Part shown: positions 33,799-43,021 of the stretch, one piece after another
Layout of the letters: the number at the start of each line of letters is the position of its first letter
Numbering within the stretch: the stretch's first letter is position 1
DNA from: CAYSYM01 sp964435115
Lineage (GTDB): Bacteria > Chloroflexota > UBA6077 > CF-72
Assembly (NCBI GenBank): GCA_964435115.1
Contig: CAYSYM010000011.1
Span: 1-64,000, forward strand
Direction of reading: 5' to 3'
DNA length: 64,000 nucleotides
The notes under the pieces: model-generated
Database searches by the model: none
What the model saw: only the letters and a program-made list of their open reading frames with translations
What the model was told of the DNA's origin: nothing
Position numbers and translations under genes: made by a program

Positions 33799-33881
33799 CT
33801 GGCCTCAGCCGAGGCACGCGGGCGCCGGCCAACCCCACGGGCGGCATAATCCTGGTCGACCGGCTGGTGGTCGCTCTCCGC

Positions 33882-34163
33882 ATGGCAGTCCACAAAGCGC
33901 TCGCTCGCCTCCGTGCCGCCGACGGCTCGCTGATCGGCGAGGGTCGCGCGTACGTCCACCTCCGCCAGCCCGGCGGCCTGGCCCAGCCCGCGCAGGGGAC
34001 CGTCTCCCTCGACTGGTGGGATGACGCCGCCCCGGCGCCCGCACGCCTCGATCTGGTAGATGGGCCGACGCTGGAGATCCGCGTCGAGAGCGACCGACTG
34101 AGCGGCTGCGTGGTCGGCCGTATCCTGCGCTACCAGGCGACCTGGCCCGGGCTCACCACCTGA
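33882..34163 (+). CDS. Small hypothetical protein
   Basis: 93 residues from ATG 33882, predicted beta-rich (V-H-L-R-Q-P-G-G, G-T-V-S-L-D-W-W-D-D, L-E-I-R-V-E-S-D-R-L-S-G). No family recognised. Its last 11 bases overlap the end of the convergent carboxypeptidase gene. The start could be an in-frame codon slightly upstream. Confidence 0.5.
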   Translation: MAVHKALARLRAADGSLIGEGRAYVHLRQPGGLAQPAQGTVSLDWWDDAAPAPARLDLVDGPTLEIRVESDRLSGCVVGRILRYQATWPGLTT

Positions 34164-35439
34164 AGGTCTGCCACACCCAGTCGAAGAGCGCCTGGCTGTC
34201 ACCCACCAGGTCTTCGCTGTGCATCAGGCTCACGTAGACCCGCCGCCCCTCGCGCGTCGCCGAGGCGACGATCGTCTTCCGCGCGTTCTCGGTGAAACCC
34301 ACCTTGACGCCGTCGGCGCCCGGGTAGGTGCCGACGAGCCGGTTGAGGTTCTTCAGGTTGTAGCCGTCGCCGTAGTAGTAGGCCGCCGCGGCGATCGTGC
34401 GGAAGGTCTCATTTCGCATGGCGTAGCGGGCGAGCACCGCCATGTCGTAGGCGCTGGAGTAGTGGCCGGCCTCATCCATCCCGCTCGGGTTGGCAAAGCG
34501 CGTGTCCTTCAAACCCAGCCAGGCGGCCTTCTGGTTCATCAGCTCCACGAAGCGCTGCCGCGTCCCGCCGATCGCCAGCGCCACCTGCTCGGCGGCATCG
34601 TTCCCGCTGGGCAGCATCAGCCCGTACAGCAGTGTCTCCAGGGAGACCTGCTCGCCCGGCTCCAGCCCCATCACGGACGAGCCGTCGCGGGCCACCATCT
34701 CGGAGGCGCTCACAGAGACGGGGATCGAGCGCCGCACGTCCGGGCTCAGCTCGAGCGCGAGTACGGCGGTGAGGATCTTCGTGGTGCTGGCAGGAGGAAC
34801 CCGCTGGTTCGGCCGCTCGCCGTACAGGAGCTGCCCGGTGCCGTCGTCGAGGATGGCCACCTCGCGTGCCGTCACGCCCGGGGGCGGCGCCCCGCCTACC
34901 CGGCGCGGCCCGGCCGGCAGCGCCGCCGCCGCGAGCCCGCCGTTCTCCCCGGGCGTGGCCCACGGCGGCGGGCTGCTGGGCGCCAGCGCCTGCGCCTCCA
35001 CCCAGGCCTGGCCGGCCGCACGCGACGAGCCGTCGCCGCCGTAGTAGACGAGGAGCCGGCCGCCGAGGTACGGCCCGAGCGGCCTCAGGTAGGCGTCCAC
35101 CGGCAGGACCGTGAACAGGAGCGCCCGGTCGTCCGGGCCCGACCAGAGCGCCGTCTCCTGCGTGCTCCGTAGCCACTCCGGGAGCGCGAGCTTCTGCCTG
35201 GCCGCGGCCGGCTGAGGCGTGCTGGCGGGCGCTGCCGCCATCCACGCGGGCGCGGGCAGCTCCGGGTCCGCGGCCGGCCCGCCCCGGCCGCCGCTGGAGC
35301 TGGCCGGGAGGGCGCGGGGCGCGGCGAAGCCGCTGGCGAGCACGAGGGCGGCGACCGCCGCCAGCACCAGCGCGTGCACGGTGGTGCGGCGGCGTTCCAG
35401 GAGGTGGGCGGGACTGAGCTCCAGAACCTGGCCGGCCAT
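34153..35439 (-). CDS. D-alanyl-D-alanine carboxypeptidase (DacF/PBP5-type)
   Basis: This 428-residue penicillin-binding protein trims peptidoglycan pentapeptides. A single membrane anchor near the N terminus (A-L-V-L-A-A-V-A-A-L-V-L-A-S-G) places the catalytic part outside. A Pro/Ala-rich region and an extra domain occupy roughly residues 50-190; the peptidase S11 domain follows. Motifs: S-T-T-K (SxxK) in P-P-A-S-T-T-K, S-G-N in L-P-S-G-N-D-A-A-E, and K-V-G in G-V-K-V-G-F-T where K-T-G is usual. Start set at ATG 35439, but GTG 35466 is possible. Confidence 0.85.
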   Translation of the reverse strand: MAGQVLELSPAHLLERRRTTVHALVLAAVAALVLASGFAAPRALPASSSGGRGGPAADPELPAPAWMAAAPASTPQPAAARQKLALPEWLRSTQETALWSGPDDRALLFTVLPVDAYLRPLGPYLGGRLLVYYGGDGSSRAAGQAWVEAQALAPSSPPPWATPGENGGLAAAALPAGPRRVGGAPPPGVTAREVAILDDGTGQLLYGERPNQRVPPASTTKILTAVLALELSPDVRRSIPVSVSASEMVARDGSSVMGLEPGEQVSLETLLYGLMLPSGNDAAEQVALAIGGTRQRFVELMNQKAAWLGLKDTRFANPSGMDEAGHYSSAYDMAVLARYAMRNETFRTIAAAAYYYGDGYNLKNLNRLVGTYPGADGVKVGFTENARKTIVASATREGRRVYVSLMHSEDLVGDSQALFDWVWQTFRW

Positions 35440-35611
35440 CAATCGTTGCTGCGCATCGGCGCGCACGACAGCCGGATCGACTCCCGGGCAGGGGTCGTCG
35501 GACGTCGGACCGTGCTCCGCGACAGCGGCGCGGCCTTTATACCAGCCTCGCCGCCGCGAGGCCAGCGCGCCCGCGTTGCAGACCCATCACCGCGGGCGGG
35601 CTGTCATCCAG

Positions 35612-36709
35612 TCAGGCGGCCGCGTGGGAGTGGGGATCGTGATGGGCGAGCTCCGCGTGGGGGTCGCGGCCGTCGTGCCCACACGGATCGACGTGGACCG
35701 TCACATCCACCAGCCGTGGGACGGCGTGGAGCATCGCGTGGCGCACCCGCTCGGCGACCGCGTGCGCCTCGGCCAGCGTCAGGTCGCAATCGGCCGTGAT
35801 GAGCGCCTCCGCGTGGATCGCGTGGCCGATCCACCGCGCCCGGACCATCGAGACGGCCTGGACGCCGTCCACGGAGCGAGCCGCAGCCTCGGCGCGCTTG
35901 AGCAGGTCCTCGTCCACGGCATCCATCAGCCGGTGCCACACCTGCCGGGCGGCGTCCTTCAGGACCACGAGGATCGCCATGGTGATGCCCAGCCCCACCA
36001 GCGGGTCCGCCTGCGGGACGCCCAGCCAGACGCCGCCCGCCCCCAGCACCACCGCCAGCGAGGTGAATCCGTCCGTGCGAGCGTGCTGCCCGTCGGCCAC
36101 GAGCGCCGCGCTACCAATGCGACGGCCCACGCGCACGCGGTACTGCGCCACTGCCTCGTTGCCCAGGAAGCCCACCACCCCGGCCGCCGCCACCCAGCCC
36201 AGGTACTGGACCGGCGCCGGGTTCAACAGCTTCTGGAGGGACTCCCACCCTGCCAGGGCGGCGGAGGCTGCGATCATCAGCACGATGAACACGCCCGCGA
36301 GGTCCTCGGCGCGCCCGTACCCGTACGTGTAGCGGCGCGTCGGGGCCCGGCGGCCGAGTGAGAAGGCGATCCAGAGCGGCACGGCGGTGGACGCGTCGGC
36401 GACGTTGTGGATGGTGTCGGCCAGCAGCGCGGCCGAACCGCTGAACCAGACCACGACGAGCTGCAGGGCTGCCGTGAGGCCCAGGCCGAGCAGCGAGAGC
36501 TTGACGGCCCGGATCCCGTCCGCGGAGGCTGCGAGTGCCTGGTCCACGCGTTCGGCGGCGTCGTGGCCGTGGGGGCGGAAGACGTGCTCTAGCGCGGCCG
36601 GCCACGCCGGGCGCCGGCCGCGGCCCGGCCTCACGCCGGGTCCCTGGCCGTGGGGATCGTGGCGGGGCGGAGGCTGCGAGTCCGGGGCGCTGCCAGGCGG
36701 GGGCGACAC
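35612..36709 (-). CDS. Cation diffusion facilitator metal transporter
   Basis: A 365-residue CDF protein that exports Zn, Co, Fe or Mn by proton antiport. Six helices after a Pro/His-rich cytoplasmic N terminus. The metal site is built from A-D-T-I-H-N-V-A-D (helix 2) and A-D-G-Q-H-A-R-T-D (helix 5, H-x-x-x-D). The C-terminal domain (V-Q-A-V-S-M-V-R-A-R) is the ferredoxin-like metal sensor, with a final His-rich tail (H-D-P-H-S-H). It begins seven bases after hutH stops, so it is in that transcript. Confidence 0.9.
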   Translation of the reverse strand: MSPPPGSAPDSQPPPRHDPHGQGPGVRPGRGRRPAWPAALEHVFRPHGHDAAERVDQALAASADGIRAVKLSLLGLGLTAALQLVVVWFSGSAALLADTIHNVADASTAVPLWIAFSLGRRAPTRRYTYGYGRAEDLAGVFIVLMIAASAALAGWESLQKLLNPAPVQYLGWVAAAGVVGFLGNEAVAQYRVRVGRRIGSAALVADGQHARTDGFTSLAVVLGAGGVWLGVPQADPLVGLGITMAILVVLKDAARQVWHRLMDAVDEDLLKRAEAAARSVDGVQAVSMVRARWIGHAIHAEALITADCDLTLAEAHAVAERVRHAMLHAVPRLVDVTVHVDPCGHDGRDPHAELAHHDPHSHAAA

Positions 36710-36716
36710 GGGCCGA

Positions 36717-38381
36717 TCACTCCGGGTGCGCGCGGGCGCGCGTCCGCCCGGGCGCCTCTCCGGAGCCGCCTCGACCGCGCGCCGGGTGGGGGCCGACAGT
36801 GAGGACCGCGGCGAGCCGGCCGGTCGTGACCAGGCGTGCAGCGACCTGCTGGATCTCGGGCCACAGCTCGCGGTCGGCCCGCAGCCGCGGGACGAGCGCG
36901 CGGACGAGCCGGTGGGCGCGGGCGGTCCCGGCCCCGGGCGTGAGCGGCGCCCAGAAGTCGAGCGCCTGGGCGGCGCACAGCGCCTCGATGCCGAGCACCG
37001 TGGCCGCGTTCTCGGCCACGCGGCGCGCCTTCATCACCGCCAGCGCGCCCATGCTCACGTGGTCCTCCTGGCCGGCGCTGGTGGGAATGCTGTCCACGCT
37101 GGCCGGGTGGCAGAGCCCCTTGTTCTCGCTGACCAGGGCGGCGGCCGTGTACTGGGCCATCATGTAGCCGGAGTGTAGCCCGCTGTGCTCGGCCAGGAAC
37201 GGCGGCAGGTCCGAGGCGTGGTGGCTGAGGAGGCGGAAGGTGCGTCGCTCGCTGATGCTGGCCAGCTCCGCCAGGGCGATCGCCAGGTAGTCAAAGCCCA
37301 GCGCCAGCGCCTGGCCGTGGAAGTTGCCGGCGGCGATCGCCTCAACCTGCGGGTCCGAGGCCGCGAGGACGCCCTGGTCCAGCGGGAGAGGGGGCTCCAC
37401 GAAGATGAGCGGGTTGTCCGTGGCGCTGTTCAGCTCGATCCTGACGCTGCCGGCCACGTGGGCCCAGGCGTCGCGCGAGGCGCCGTGGACCTGCGGGACG
37501 CAGCGGAGCGAATAGGCGTCCTGCACCCGGCCGCAGTTGGCGTGCGAGGCGACGATGGCGCTCGCCTGGGTGAGCGCGGCCACGTGGGCGGCGCTGGCCA
37601 GCGCGCCGGGGTGCGGGCGCAGCGCGTGGACGCGCGCCTCGAAGGGCCGGGTGGAGCCGCCCAGTGCCTCCAAGCTCATGGCCGCCACCACGTCGGCGGT
37701 GTCCAGCAGCACGGCGGTGTCGGCCAGCAGCAGGGCGCCGGCGCCGGCCATGAGCTGCGTGCCGTTGCACAGCGCCAGCCCCTCCTTGGCAGCCAGACGC
37801 ATCGGCTGGAGGTCCACCGCCGCCAGCGCCCGCGCCCCGGGCACCAGCTTCCCGCGCAGGAATGCCTGGCCGCGGCCGAGCAGCACCAGGCTGGCGTGCG
37901 CCGAGGGGGCGAGATCGCCGCTGGCGCCCAGCGACCCCTTCTCAGGCACGTACGGGTAGACGCCCCGGTTCAGCAGCTCGGCCAGCCGCCGCACGAGCTC
38001 CAGGCGCACGCCGCTGTGGCCGAGCAGGAACGTGTTGAGCCGGACCACCAGCATGGCGCGCACCACGTCCTTCGGCAGCGGTGGGCCGGTGCCCGCGGCG
38101 TGCGAGAGGAGGACGTTCTCCTGGAGTCGCTCGGCATCCTCGATGGGCACGCGCGTGGTCGCCAGGTCGCCGAAGCCAGTGGTGATCCCGTACACCACCG
38201 CTCCGCTGGCGACCATCTGCTCCACGGCCTGCCGGGAGCGCGCCACCCGCGCCTCGGCCTCCACCGCCAGGGCCACCGGCGCGCGCCGGCGGGCCACCCG
38301 GACGACCTGCCCGATCGAGAGCGCGCGGCCGTCGAGGACGACGGGCTCGGCAGAGCGCCGGGCGTTCGACGCGGTTGCCAC
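36717..38381 (-). CDS. hutH: Histidine ammonia-lyase
   Basis: The 554-residue enzyme converts histidine to urocanate and ammonia. G-A-S-G-D-L-A-P forms the MIO electrophile, Y-G-I-T-T-G-F-G the active-site loop, and F-H-G-Q-A-L, S-E-R-R and S-A-G-Q-E-D-H-V-S-M complete the family signature. GTG 38381 gives the expected N terminus (V-V-L-D-G-R-A-L) and avoids overlap with the permease gene; the frame stays open further up. The first hut step is thus about 11 kb from the rest of the pathway, downstream of dipeptide-type transporter genes. The C-terminal 30 residues are Arg/Gly-rich. Confidence 0.94.
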   Translation of the reverse strand: MATASNARRSAEPVVLDGRALSIGQVVRVARRRAPVALAVEAEARVARSRQAVEQMVASGAVVYGITTGFGDLATTRVPIEDAERLQENVLLSHAAGTGPPLPKDVVRAMLVVRLNTFLLGHSGVRLELVRRLAELLNRGVYPYVPEKGSLGASGDLAPSAHASLVLLGRGQAFLRGKLVPGARALAAVDLQPMRLAAKEGLALCNGTQLMAGAGALLLADTAVLLDTADVVAAMSLEALGGSTRPFEARVHALRPHPGALASAAHVAALTQASAIVASHANCGRVQDAYSLRCVPQVHGASRDAWAHVAGSVRIELNSATDNPLIFVEPPLPLDQGVLAASDPQVEAIAAGNFHGQALALGFDYLAIALAELASISERRTFRLLSHHASDLPPFLAEHSGLHSGYMMAQYTAAALVSENKGLCHPASVDSIPTSAGQEDHVSMGALAVMKARRVAENAATVLGIEALCAAQALDFWAPLTPGAGTARAHRLVRALVPRLRADRELWPEIQQVAARLVTTGRLAAVLTVGPHPARGRGGSGEAPGRTRARAHPE

Positions 38382-38395
38382 CCGTGCAGTATGCG

Positions 38396-39295
38396 TCAGC
38401 GGCGTCGCAGCCGCGGGTTGACGATGCGTTCGAGGTCGAAGCCGAGCAGCGCGAAGCCGAGCACCGAGGCGGTGATGAGGACGCCCGGCGGGAGCACCCA
38501 CCACACCCAGGCGCCCGAGAGGAAGGCGCCCCGCGCCTGGGCGTAGAAGAGGACCGACCCCCAGGACTTCTGGATCGGATCGCCCAGCCCGAGGAAGGCG
38601 AGCGAGGCCTCCAGCAGGATCGCCCGGCTGGCGAGCTGGACGAACTCCGCGAGGGTGAGGGAGAGCACGCCGGGCAGGACGTGTAGCCCCAGGATCCGCC
38701 CCGGCCCGGCGCCCAGGGCTCGGGCGGCGACCACGTAGTCGCGGGACGTCTGGCTCAGGACGGTCGACCGCACCACGCGCGCCGGTTCGGCCCAGACGTA
38801 GGCGCCGATGACCGCGGCCAGCGTGCCGACGCTCGGCCCGAGGTACGCGGCGAGCACGATCATCAAGGGCAGGAAGGGCAGGACCAGGATGACGTCCACC
38901 GTGCGCATCAGGGCAGCGTCGACGCGGCCGCGGAAGTACCCGCCCAGCACGCCCGCGGCCGTGCCGAGCGACGTGCCGACGACCGCCGCCAGCGCGCCGA
39001 TCGCCAGCGACACGCGGGCGCCCCAGATCAGCTCGGAGAGGATGTCCTGGCCGATGTCATTGGTGCCGAGCCAGTGGGCGGGCGAGGGCGGATCGAACGG
39101 GCGTCCGGTGGTGAGCTTCGGGTCGTACGGGGCGATCCAGGGTGCGAGCACACCACCGACGGCGACCAGCGCGAGCAGGCCGAGGCCGATCCAGCCCACG
39201 GGGCTCAGCAGGCGGGCGCGGGCCGCCGGGCGCGGGGGCGCCGGCGCCGCCGCCGCCACCGGCGGGGCGTGCGGGCGGACGGCTGTGTCAAGCAC
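38396..39295 (-). CDS. ABC transporter permease, DppC type
   Basis: A 299-residue inner-membrane permease of the peptide/nickel uptake class. After a Pro/Ala-rich N terminus, six hydrophobic segments are visible, with H-W-L-G-T-N-D-I-G-Q-D-I-L-S-E and the EAA loop E-A-S-L-A-F-L-G-L-G-D-P that docks with an ATPase. It overlaps dppB by eight bases and lies 14 bases before hutH. No ATP-binding genes (DppD/DppF) occur in the operon. Confidence 0.9.
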   Translation of the reverse strand: MLDTAVRPHAPPVAAAAPAPPRPAARARLLSPVGWIGLGLLALVAVGGVLAPWIAPYDPKLTTGRPFDPPSPAHWLGTNDIGQDILSELIWGARVSLAIGALAAVVGTSLGTAAGVLGGYFRGRVDAALMRTVDVILVLPFLPLMIVLAAYLGPSVGTLAAVIGAYVWAEPARVVRSTVLSQTSRDYVVAARALGAGPGRILGLHVLPGVLSLTLAEFVQLASRAILLEASLAFLGLGDPIQKSWGSVLFYAQARGAFLSGAWVWWVLPPGVLITASVLGFALLGFDLERIVNPRLRRR

Positions 39296-40262
39296 GCTTC
39301 ATGACCCTCGGATCAAGCAGCGGGTAGAGCAGGTCGGCCACCAGGTTCACCGCGATGACGCTCAGGGTGAGCACCAGGAAGGCGCCTTGCAGCACCGGGT
39401 AGTCGCGCGCGAGCGCCGAGTCGTAGATCAGGCGGCCCACGCCCGAGTAGGAGAAGACGGTCTCGATGGTGACCGCGCCGGCCACGGCCTGCCCCAGCCG
39501 CACCAGGAACCGCGTCGCGACCGGTAGCAGCGCGTTACGAACCGCGTGCCGGAAGAGCACCTGGCCCTCCGCGAGCCCCTTGGCACGCGCCACGGTGATG
39601 TACTCGTCGCCGAGCACCGTCAGCATGCTGTAGCGCATCGTCAGGAAGAAGCCCGAGGCGGTGATCGCGGCGAGCGTGGTCGCCGGCAGGACGAGGCGGT
39701 AGGCAATATCCCGCCAGTAGTCGAGGCCCTGCAGCCGCGCGAACACGTCGCGGGCGCCAAAGGTGGGGAACAGGCCGAGCTGGACCGCGAAGACGGCCAC
39801 CAGGATCATGCCCAGCCAGAAGCCAGGGACCGACTCCAGGAAGATGAAGATCCCAAGCGACCCGAGGTCGAGGCGCCCCCCGCGCCGCCAGGCAGACACG
39901 GCGCCGAAGACCACGCCGACGAGGGTGGCCATGACCAGGGCCGTCCCTGTCAGCAGCAGGGTCCACGGCAGCCGGTCGACGAGGACCATGGCGACCGGCT
40001 TGTTCAGCTTGAACGAGAACCCCAGGTCACCCCGCGCCAGGTTGGACAGGTAGATCCAGTACTGCTCGACCAGCGGCTTGTCCAGCCCCGCCTGCCGCAT
40101 CACGCGCTCACGGTCCTGCGGTGTCATGACGCCGAGGTCCTGGCCGGCCAGGTACGCCAGCGGACTGCCGGGCATCGCCCGCGGCAGCAGGAAGTTCAGC
40201 GTCAGCGTGATCAGCAGGACCAGCGCGTACTGCGCGAGTTTCCCGCTCAGGAAGGCCGTCAT
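39288..40262 (-). CDS. ABC transporter permease, DppB type
   Basis: A 324-residue permease. N-terminal hydrophobic segment L-A-Q-Y-A-L-V-L-L-I-T-L-T-L-N-F-L-L-P-R-A-M-P-G is the DppB signature; T-V-A-R-A-K-G-L-A-E-G-Q-V is the EAA loop region. It partners the DppC-type permease downstream and the binding protein upstream (150 bases gap). Confidence 0.9.
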   Translation of the reverse strand: MTAFLSGKLAQYALVLLITLTLNFLLPRAMPGSPLAYLAGQDLGVMTPQDRERVMRQAGLDKPLVEQYWIYLSNLARGDLGFSFKLNKPVAMVLVDRLPWTLLLTGTALVMATLVGVVFGAVSAWRRGGRLDLGSLGIFIFLESVPGFWLGMILVAVFAVQLGLFPTFGARDVFARLQGLDYWRDIAYRLVLPATTLAAITASGFFLTMRYSMLTVLGDEYITVARAKGLAEGQVLFRHAVRNALLPVATRFLVRLGQAVAGAVTIETVFSYSGVGRLIYDSALARDYPVLQGAFLVLTLSVIAVNLVADLLYPLLDPRVMKRA

Positions 40263-40412
40263 GGAGAGCGCTTCGCCTTCTCGGGGACCGTAGCTCAGAG
40301 CTCGTCGTGCTGCCGGCTAAGGACGACCGGCCGTGGGTGCTGAGGGAGGGCCGGCAGCGAGCGGAGCTCCTGCGCCACCCGTCCCCCAACACCCGTGGCC
40401 TGGGGCCCGCCG

Positions 40413-42131
40413 CTACTGCCCGAACCCCTTGATGAACGAGAGCTTGCTAAGGACCCCCTGGCCCTTCTGGAAGACCCAGCTATCGTAGGTCTGTGGCCGG
40501 TAGGCGTACGCCTGGTCGGTGAAGTACATCATCACGAACGGGACGTCCTCGGCCACCAGCCGCTGGAGCTGCTGCGACAGCTCCTTCTTCCTGGCGTCGT
40601 CCACCGCGCCGAGGAGCGCCTCGCCCACGCGGTCGACCTCCGGGTTCTTGTAGCCGCCCACGTTGATCGTCCCGACCTTCGGGTCTGAGTGCACCACGTC
40701 GACCATCCGCACCGGGTCGACCAGGACAGGCGGCGACCAGCCCCAGACGGCCAGCTCGTAATCCCGGCCCTTAGTGATGTCGAAGTCGGGCCAGATCTTC
40801 GAGATGTAGCCGGTCCGCTCGAGCGCCGTCACCGTGGCCGAGATACCGACCTCCTTGAGCATCGGCACCACGAGCTCGCCGGCGCGGACCCGGATCGGAT
40901 CGTACGACGGCGCGATGATCGTGAAGGACATCGGCTTGCCGTCCAGCACTCGGATGCCGTCGGGTCCCGGCGTCGCGCCGACCTGGTCGAGCAGCTGCTT
41001 CGCCCGGGCCAGGTCGAACCGCCCCTTGAGTGAGGGGTCGTAGAGCAGGGAGGCCGGCGGCACGAACCCCGGCGAGGCGACCGTGCCGTTGCCGAGCAGG
41101 AGCGTATCGACCAGCTTCTGCTTGTCGATGGCGAGGTCGATCGCCTGGCGCACCTCCTTCCGGTCGAACGGGGGGCGCTCGGCGTTGAACTGCAGCATGG
41201 TGGGGCCGAAGCCGGACCCCTTGGCAATCTTGAACGGCGCCTGGCTGAACGGCTGGATCTGCTCGGGCGGGAGCTCGCGGGTCACCATCTGCACCTCGCC
41301 GCTGCGCAGGGCTTGCAAGGCCGCGTTCAGATCCTTGATGACGGGGAAGATCAGCTCGTCGACGGCAGGGGCGCCCAGGAAGTAATCCGCGTTCGCCTTC
41401 ATGCGGTACACCTGGTCCGGGGTCGCCTCGACTAGCTTGTACGGCCCCGAGCCGACCGTCACCTGCGCTTCCTTGACCTTGTCGCCCGGCACCGACTCCC
41501 ACAGGTGCTTGGGCATGATCGGGATGTCTGCCAGCGCGCGGTTCGGGAAGGATGGGGTCGACGACTTGAGCTTGATGGTGAGCTGCTCCGGCCCGTTCGT
41601 TGTGATCGAGTCCACGTTGCGGAGCGGGCCGGTGAAGCGGCTGTGGGGGTTCTTGATGAAGTACTCGTAGGTGAACTTGATGTCCTCCGACGTCAGCGGC
41701 TGGCCGTCGTGCCACTTGATCCCGGAGCGAAGCGTGATGTCATACTGGCTGCCGTCGGCGTTGCTCCTGACCTCCCGGGCCAGCAGTGGCTGGGGCACGT
41801 TGTTGACGTCTAGCTGGAGGACGGTGTCGTAGACCAGCATGAGCAGGTTCCAGCCGGGGTAGCCGGTGTCGTACGTGTACGGCTGGAGCGTGCCCTCGTT
41901 GGCCAGGATGGCGAGTCGCAGCGACTGAGCGGCGGGCGTCGTCGGCTTGGGCGCGGGTGCCTGCGTGGGCTGGCCGGCCGCCGCGGGCTGGGGTGCCTGC
42001 GTGGGCTGAGCTGGCGGAGCGGTGGCCGCCGGTGGCGCGGCGGGCGCCGGCGCGCAGGCACCCGCGACGACGGCGATGGCAAGGAGCGCAGCGGCCGCCA
42101 GGGCAGCCGGCGCAGTCGAGAGACGGCGCAT
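40413..42131 (-). CDS. ABC transporter substrate-binding lipoprotein (SBP_bac_5)
   Basis: A 572-residue extracytoplasmic lipoprotein. The signal peptide ends in V-A-G-A-C, a lipobox; a Pro/Ala/Gln-rich tether (about 30-75) follows. The SBP_bac_5 fold shows L-A-R-E-V-R-S-N-A-D-G-S, I-K-W-H-D-G-Q-P-L-T-S-E-D-I and V-G-S-G-P-Y-K-L. These proteins bind peptides, nickel chelates or sugars. The nearby hutH suggests histidine-containing peptides or histidine, but that is a guess. ATG 42131 follows GGGGAGGG. The promoter and an inverted repeat lie 65-95 bases upstream. Confidence 0.92.
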   Translation of the reverse strand: MRRLSTAPAALAAAALLAIAVVAGACAPAPAAPPAATAPPAQPTQAPQPAAAGQPTQAPAPKPTTPAAQSLRLAILANEGTLQPYTYDTGYPGWNLLMLVYDTVLQLDVNNVPQPLLAREVRSNADGSQYDITLRSGIKWHDGQPLTSEDIKFTYEYFIKNPHSRFTGPLRNVDSITTNGPEQLTIKLKSSTPSFPNRALADIPIMPKHLWESVPGDKVKEAQVTVGSGPYKLVEATPDQVYRMKANADYFLGAPAVDELIFPVIKDLNAALQALRSGEVQMVTRELPPEQIQPFSQAPFKIAKGSGFGPTMLQFNAERPPFDRKEVRQAIDLAIDKQKLVDTLLLGNGTVASPGFVPPASLLYDPSLKGRFDLARAKQLLDQVGATPGPDGIRVLDGKPMSFTIIAPSYDPIRVRAGELVVPMLKEVGISATVTALERTGYISKIWPDFDITKGRDYELAVWGWSPPVLVDPVRMVDVVHSDPKVGTINVGGYKNPEVDRVGEALLGAVDDARKKELSQQLQRLVAEDVPFVMMYFTDQAYAYRPQTYDSWVFQKGQGVLSKLSFIKGFGQ

Positions 42132-42194
42132 AGAATCCCTCCCCAGGGCAGATGGGCGGCCGCACGTCTGGCGCGCGGTCGCCGCAGTTGCAGC

Positions 42195-42225
42195 ATTCTT
42201 GACGCCGCGTGGACAATGCGTCAAG
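42195..42225 (-). promoter_or_regulatory. Promoter with 8-bp inverted repeat for the dipeptide-type operon
   Basis: On the minus strand TTGACG (42224-42219), an 18-base spacer, AAGAAT (42200-42195). The arms CTTGACGC (42198-42205) and GCGTCAAG (42218-42225) form a perfect inverted repeat that covers the -35 and the downstream part of the spacer, so a dimeric repressor could block it. Confidence 0.5.
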
Positions 42226-42262
42226 GCCGCGGGTGCTCTCGCGCCCCCTGCTCCTCGTCTGC

Positions 42263-42916
42263 TCAGCCGCCGGCGCTCGCCGGCATAGCCGGACCGGGGA
42301 GCGGGATCGTCAGACCGTACAGTCGGAACAGCAGGTCCTGGATCTGAGCGACCTCCTGGCCCTGGCTCGTCGCGGTGTGCTCGGCCGCGCGGTACAGGTC
42401 TTCGTGCCAGCCGCTCGCAAGGACGGGACCGGTGATCTGGACCGCCATGGCGTGGTGGTCTGCCAGCGCGCTCAAGTCCTCGATGTCGAACGCTGCACCG
42501 GACAGCCCCTGAAGCCGCTGCATGCGTGCTGCTAGGTCCGGCATCTGCCCCTCCATCGACGGCATCAGCTCGCTCATCTGGTGCTCAGGCATCTGCGTGC
42601 CGCCCGGCGGCTCCATGTTGTACCAGTCCTTCAGCCAGTGGGTCATCTGGGAAATCTCCCGCGACTGGTCGTCGATGACCGTCTGCGCGACCTGCTGCAC
42701 GGCTGGGGTAGCCGACTTCCGCAAGGCGAGCTCAGACATGGCGATGGCCCCGCGGTGGTGAGGCACCATGCCAGTCATGAACTCGATCTCAATCTGCGCC
42801 TAACCAGGCACCGGCGCGGGGTCGAACCCGCCCGGATCGGCAAAGGCCGGTGTCGCGAAGGGCAGCGCCAGAAGCGGGCCCAGCGGTGCCAAGAGGCGCA
42901 ACCGCAGGAATCGCAT
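42263..42916 (-). pseudogene. Secreted DUF305 protein interrupted by an in-frame TAG
   Basis: ATG 42916, nine bases after GGGGAGA, encodes a clear signal peptide (R-L-R-L-L-A-P-L-G-P-L-L-A-L-P-F-A, then A-F-A). Codon 39 is TAG (42800-42802). The same frame continues A-Q-I-E-I-E-F-M-T-G-M-V-P-H-H-R-G-A-I-A-M, the DUF305 hallmark, through a second H-H-A-M motif to the end. DUF305 proteins are periplasmic copper/His-rich four-helix proteins. Internal ATGs at 42778 would give a 171-residue cytoplasmic fragment. Apart from the TAG the gene looks intact, so recent mutation, read-through or a sequencing error are all possible. Confidence 0.8.
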
Positions 42917-43021
42917 GGGCAGGTATCTCCCCACATTGAGAGGGTGGAGTCAGCGCGTCGCCAGGCAAGAGGCGTACCAGACGACTACGCGGGCATCAGA
43001 GCTAGCGCCGGGAAACCGCGC

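Noticed and set aside
42812..42850. tRNA T-arm look-alike (GCGGGTTCGACCCCGC on the minus strand)
   Set aside because: No anticodon arm, D-arm or acceptor stem can be built around it; the bases encode the segment after the DUF305 signal peptide.
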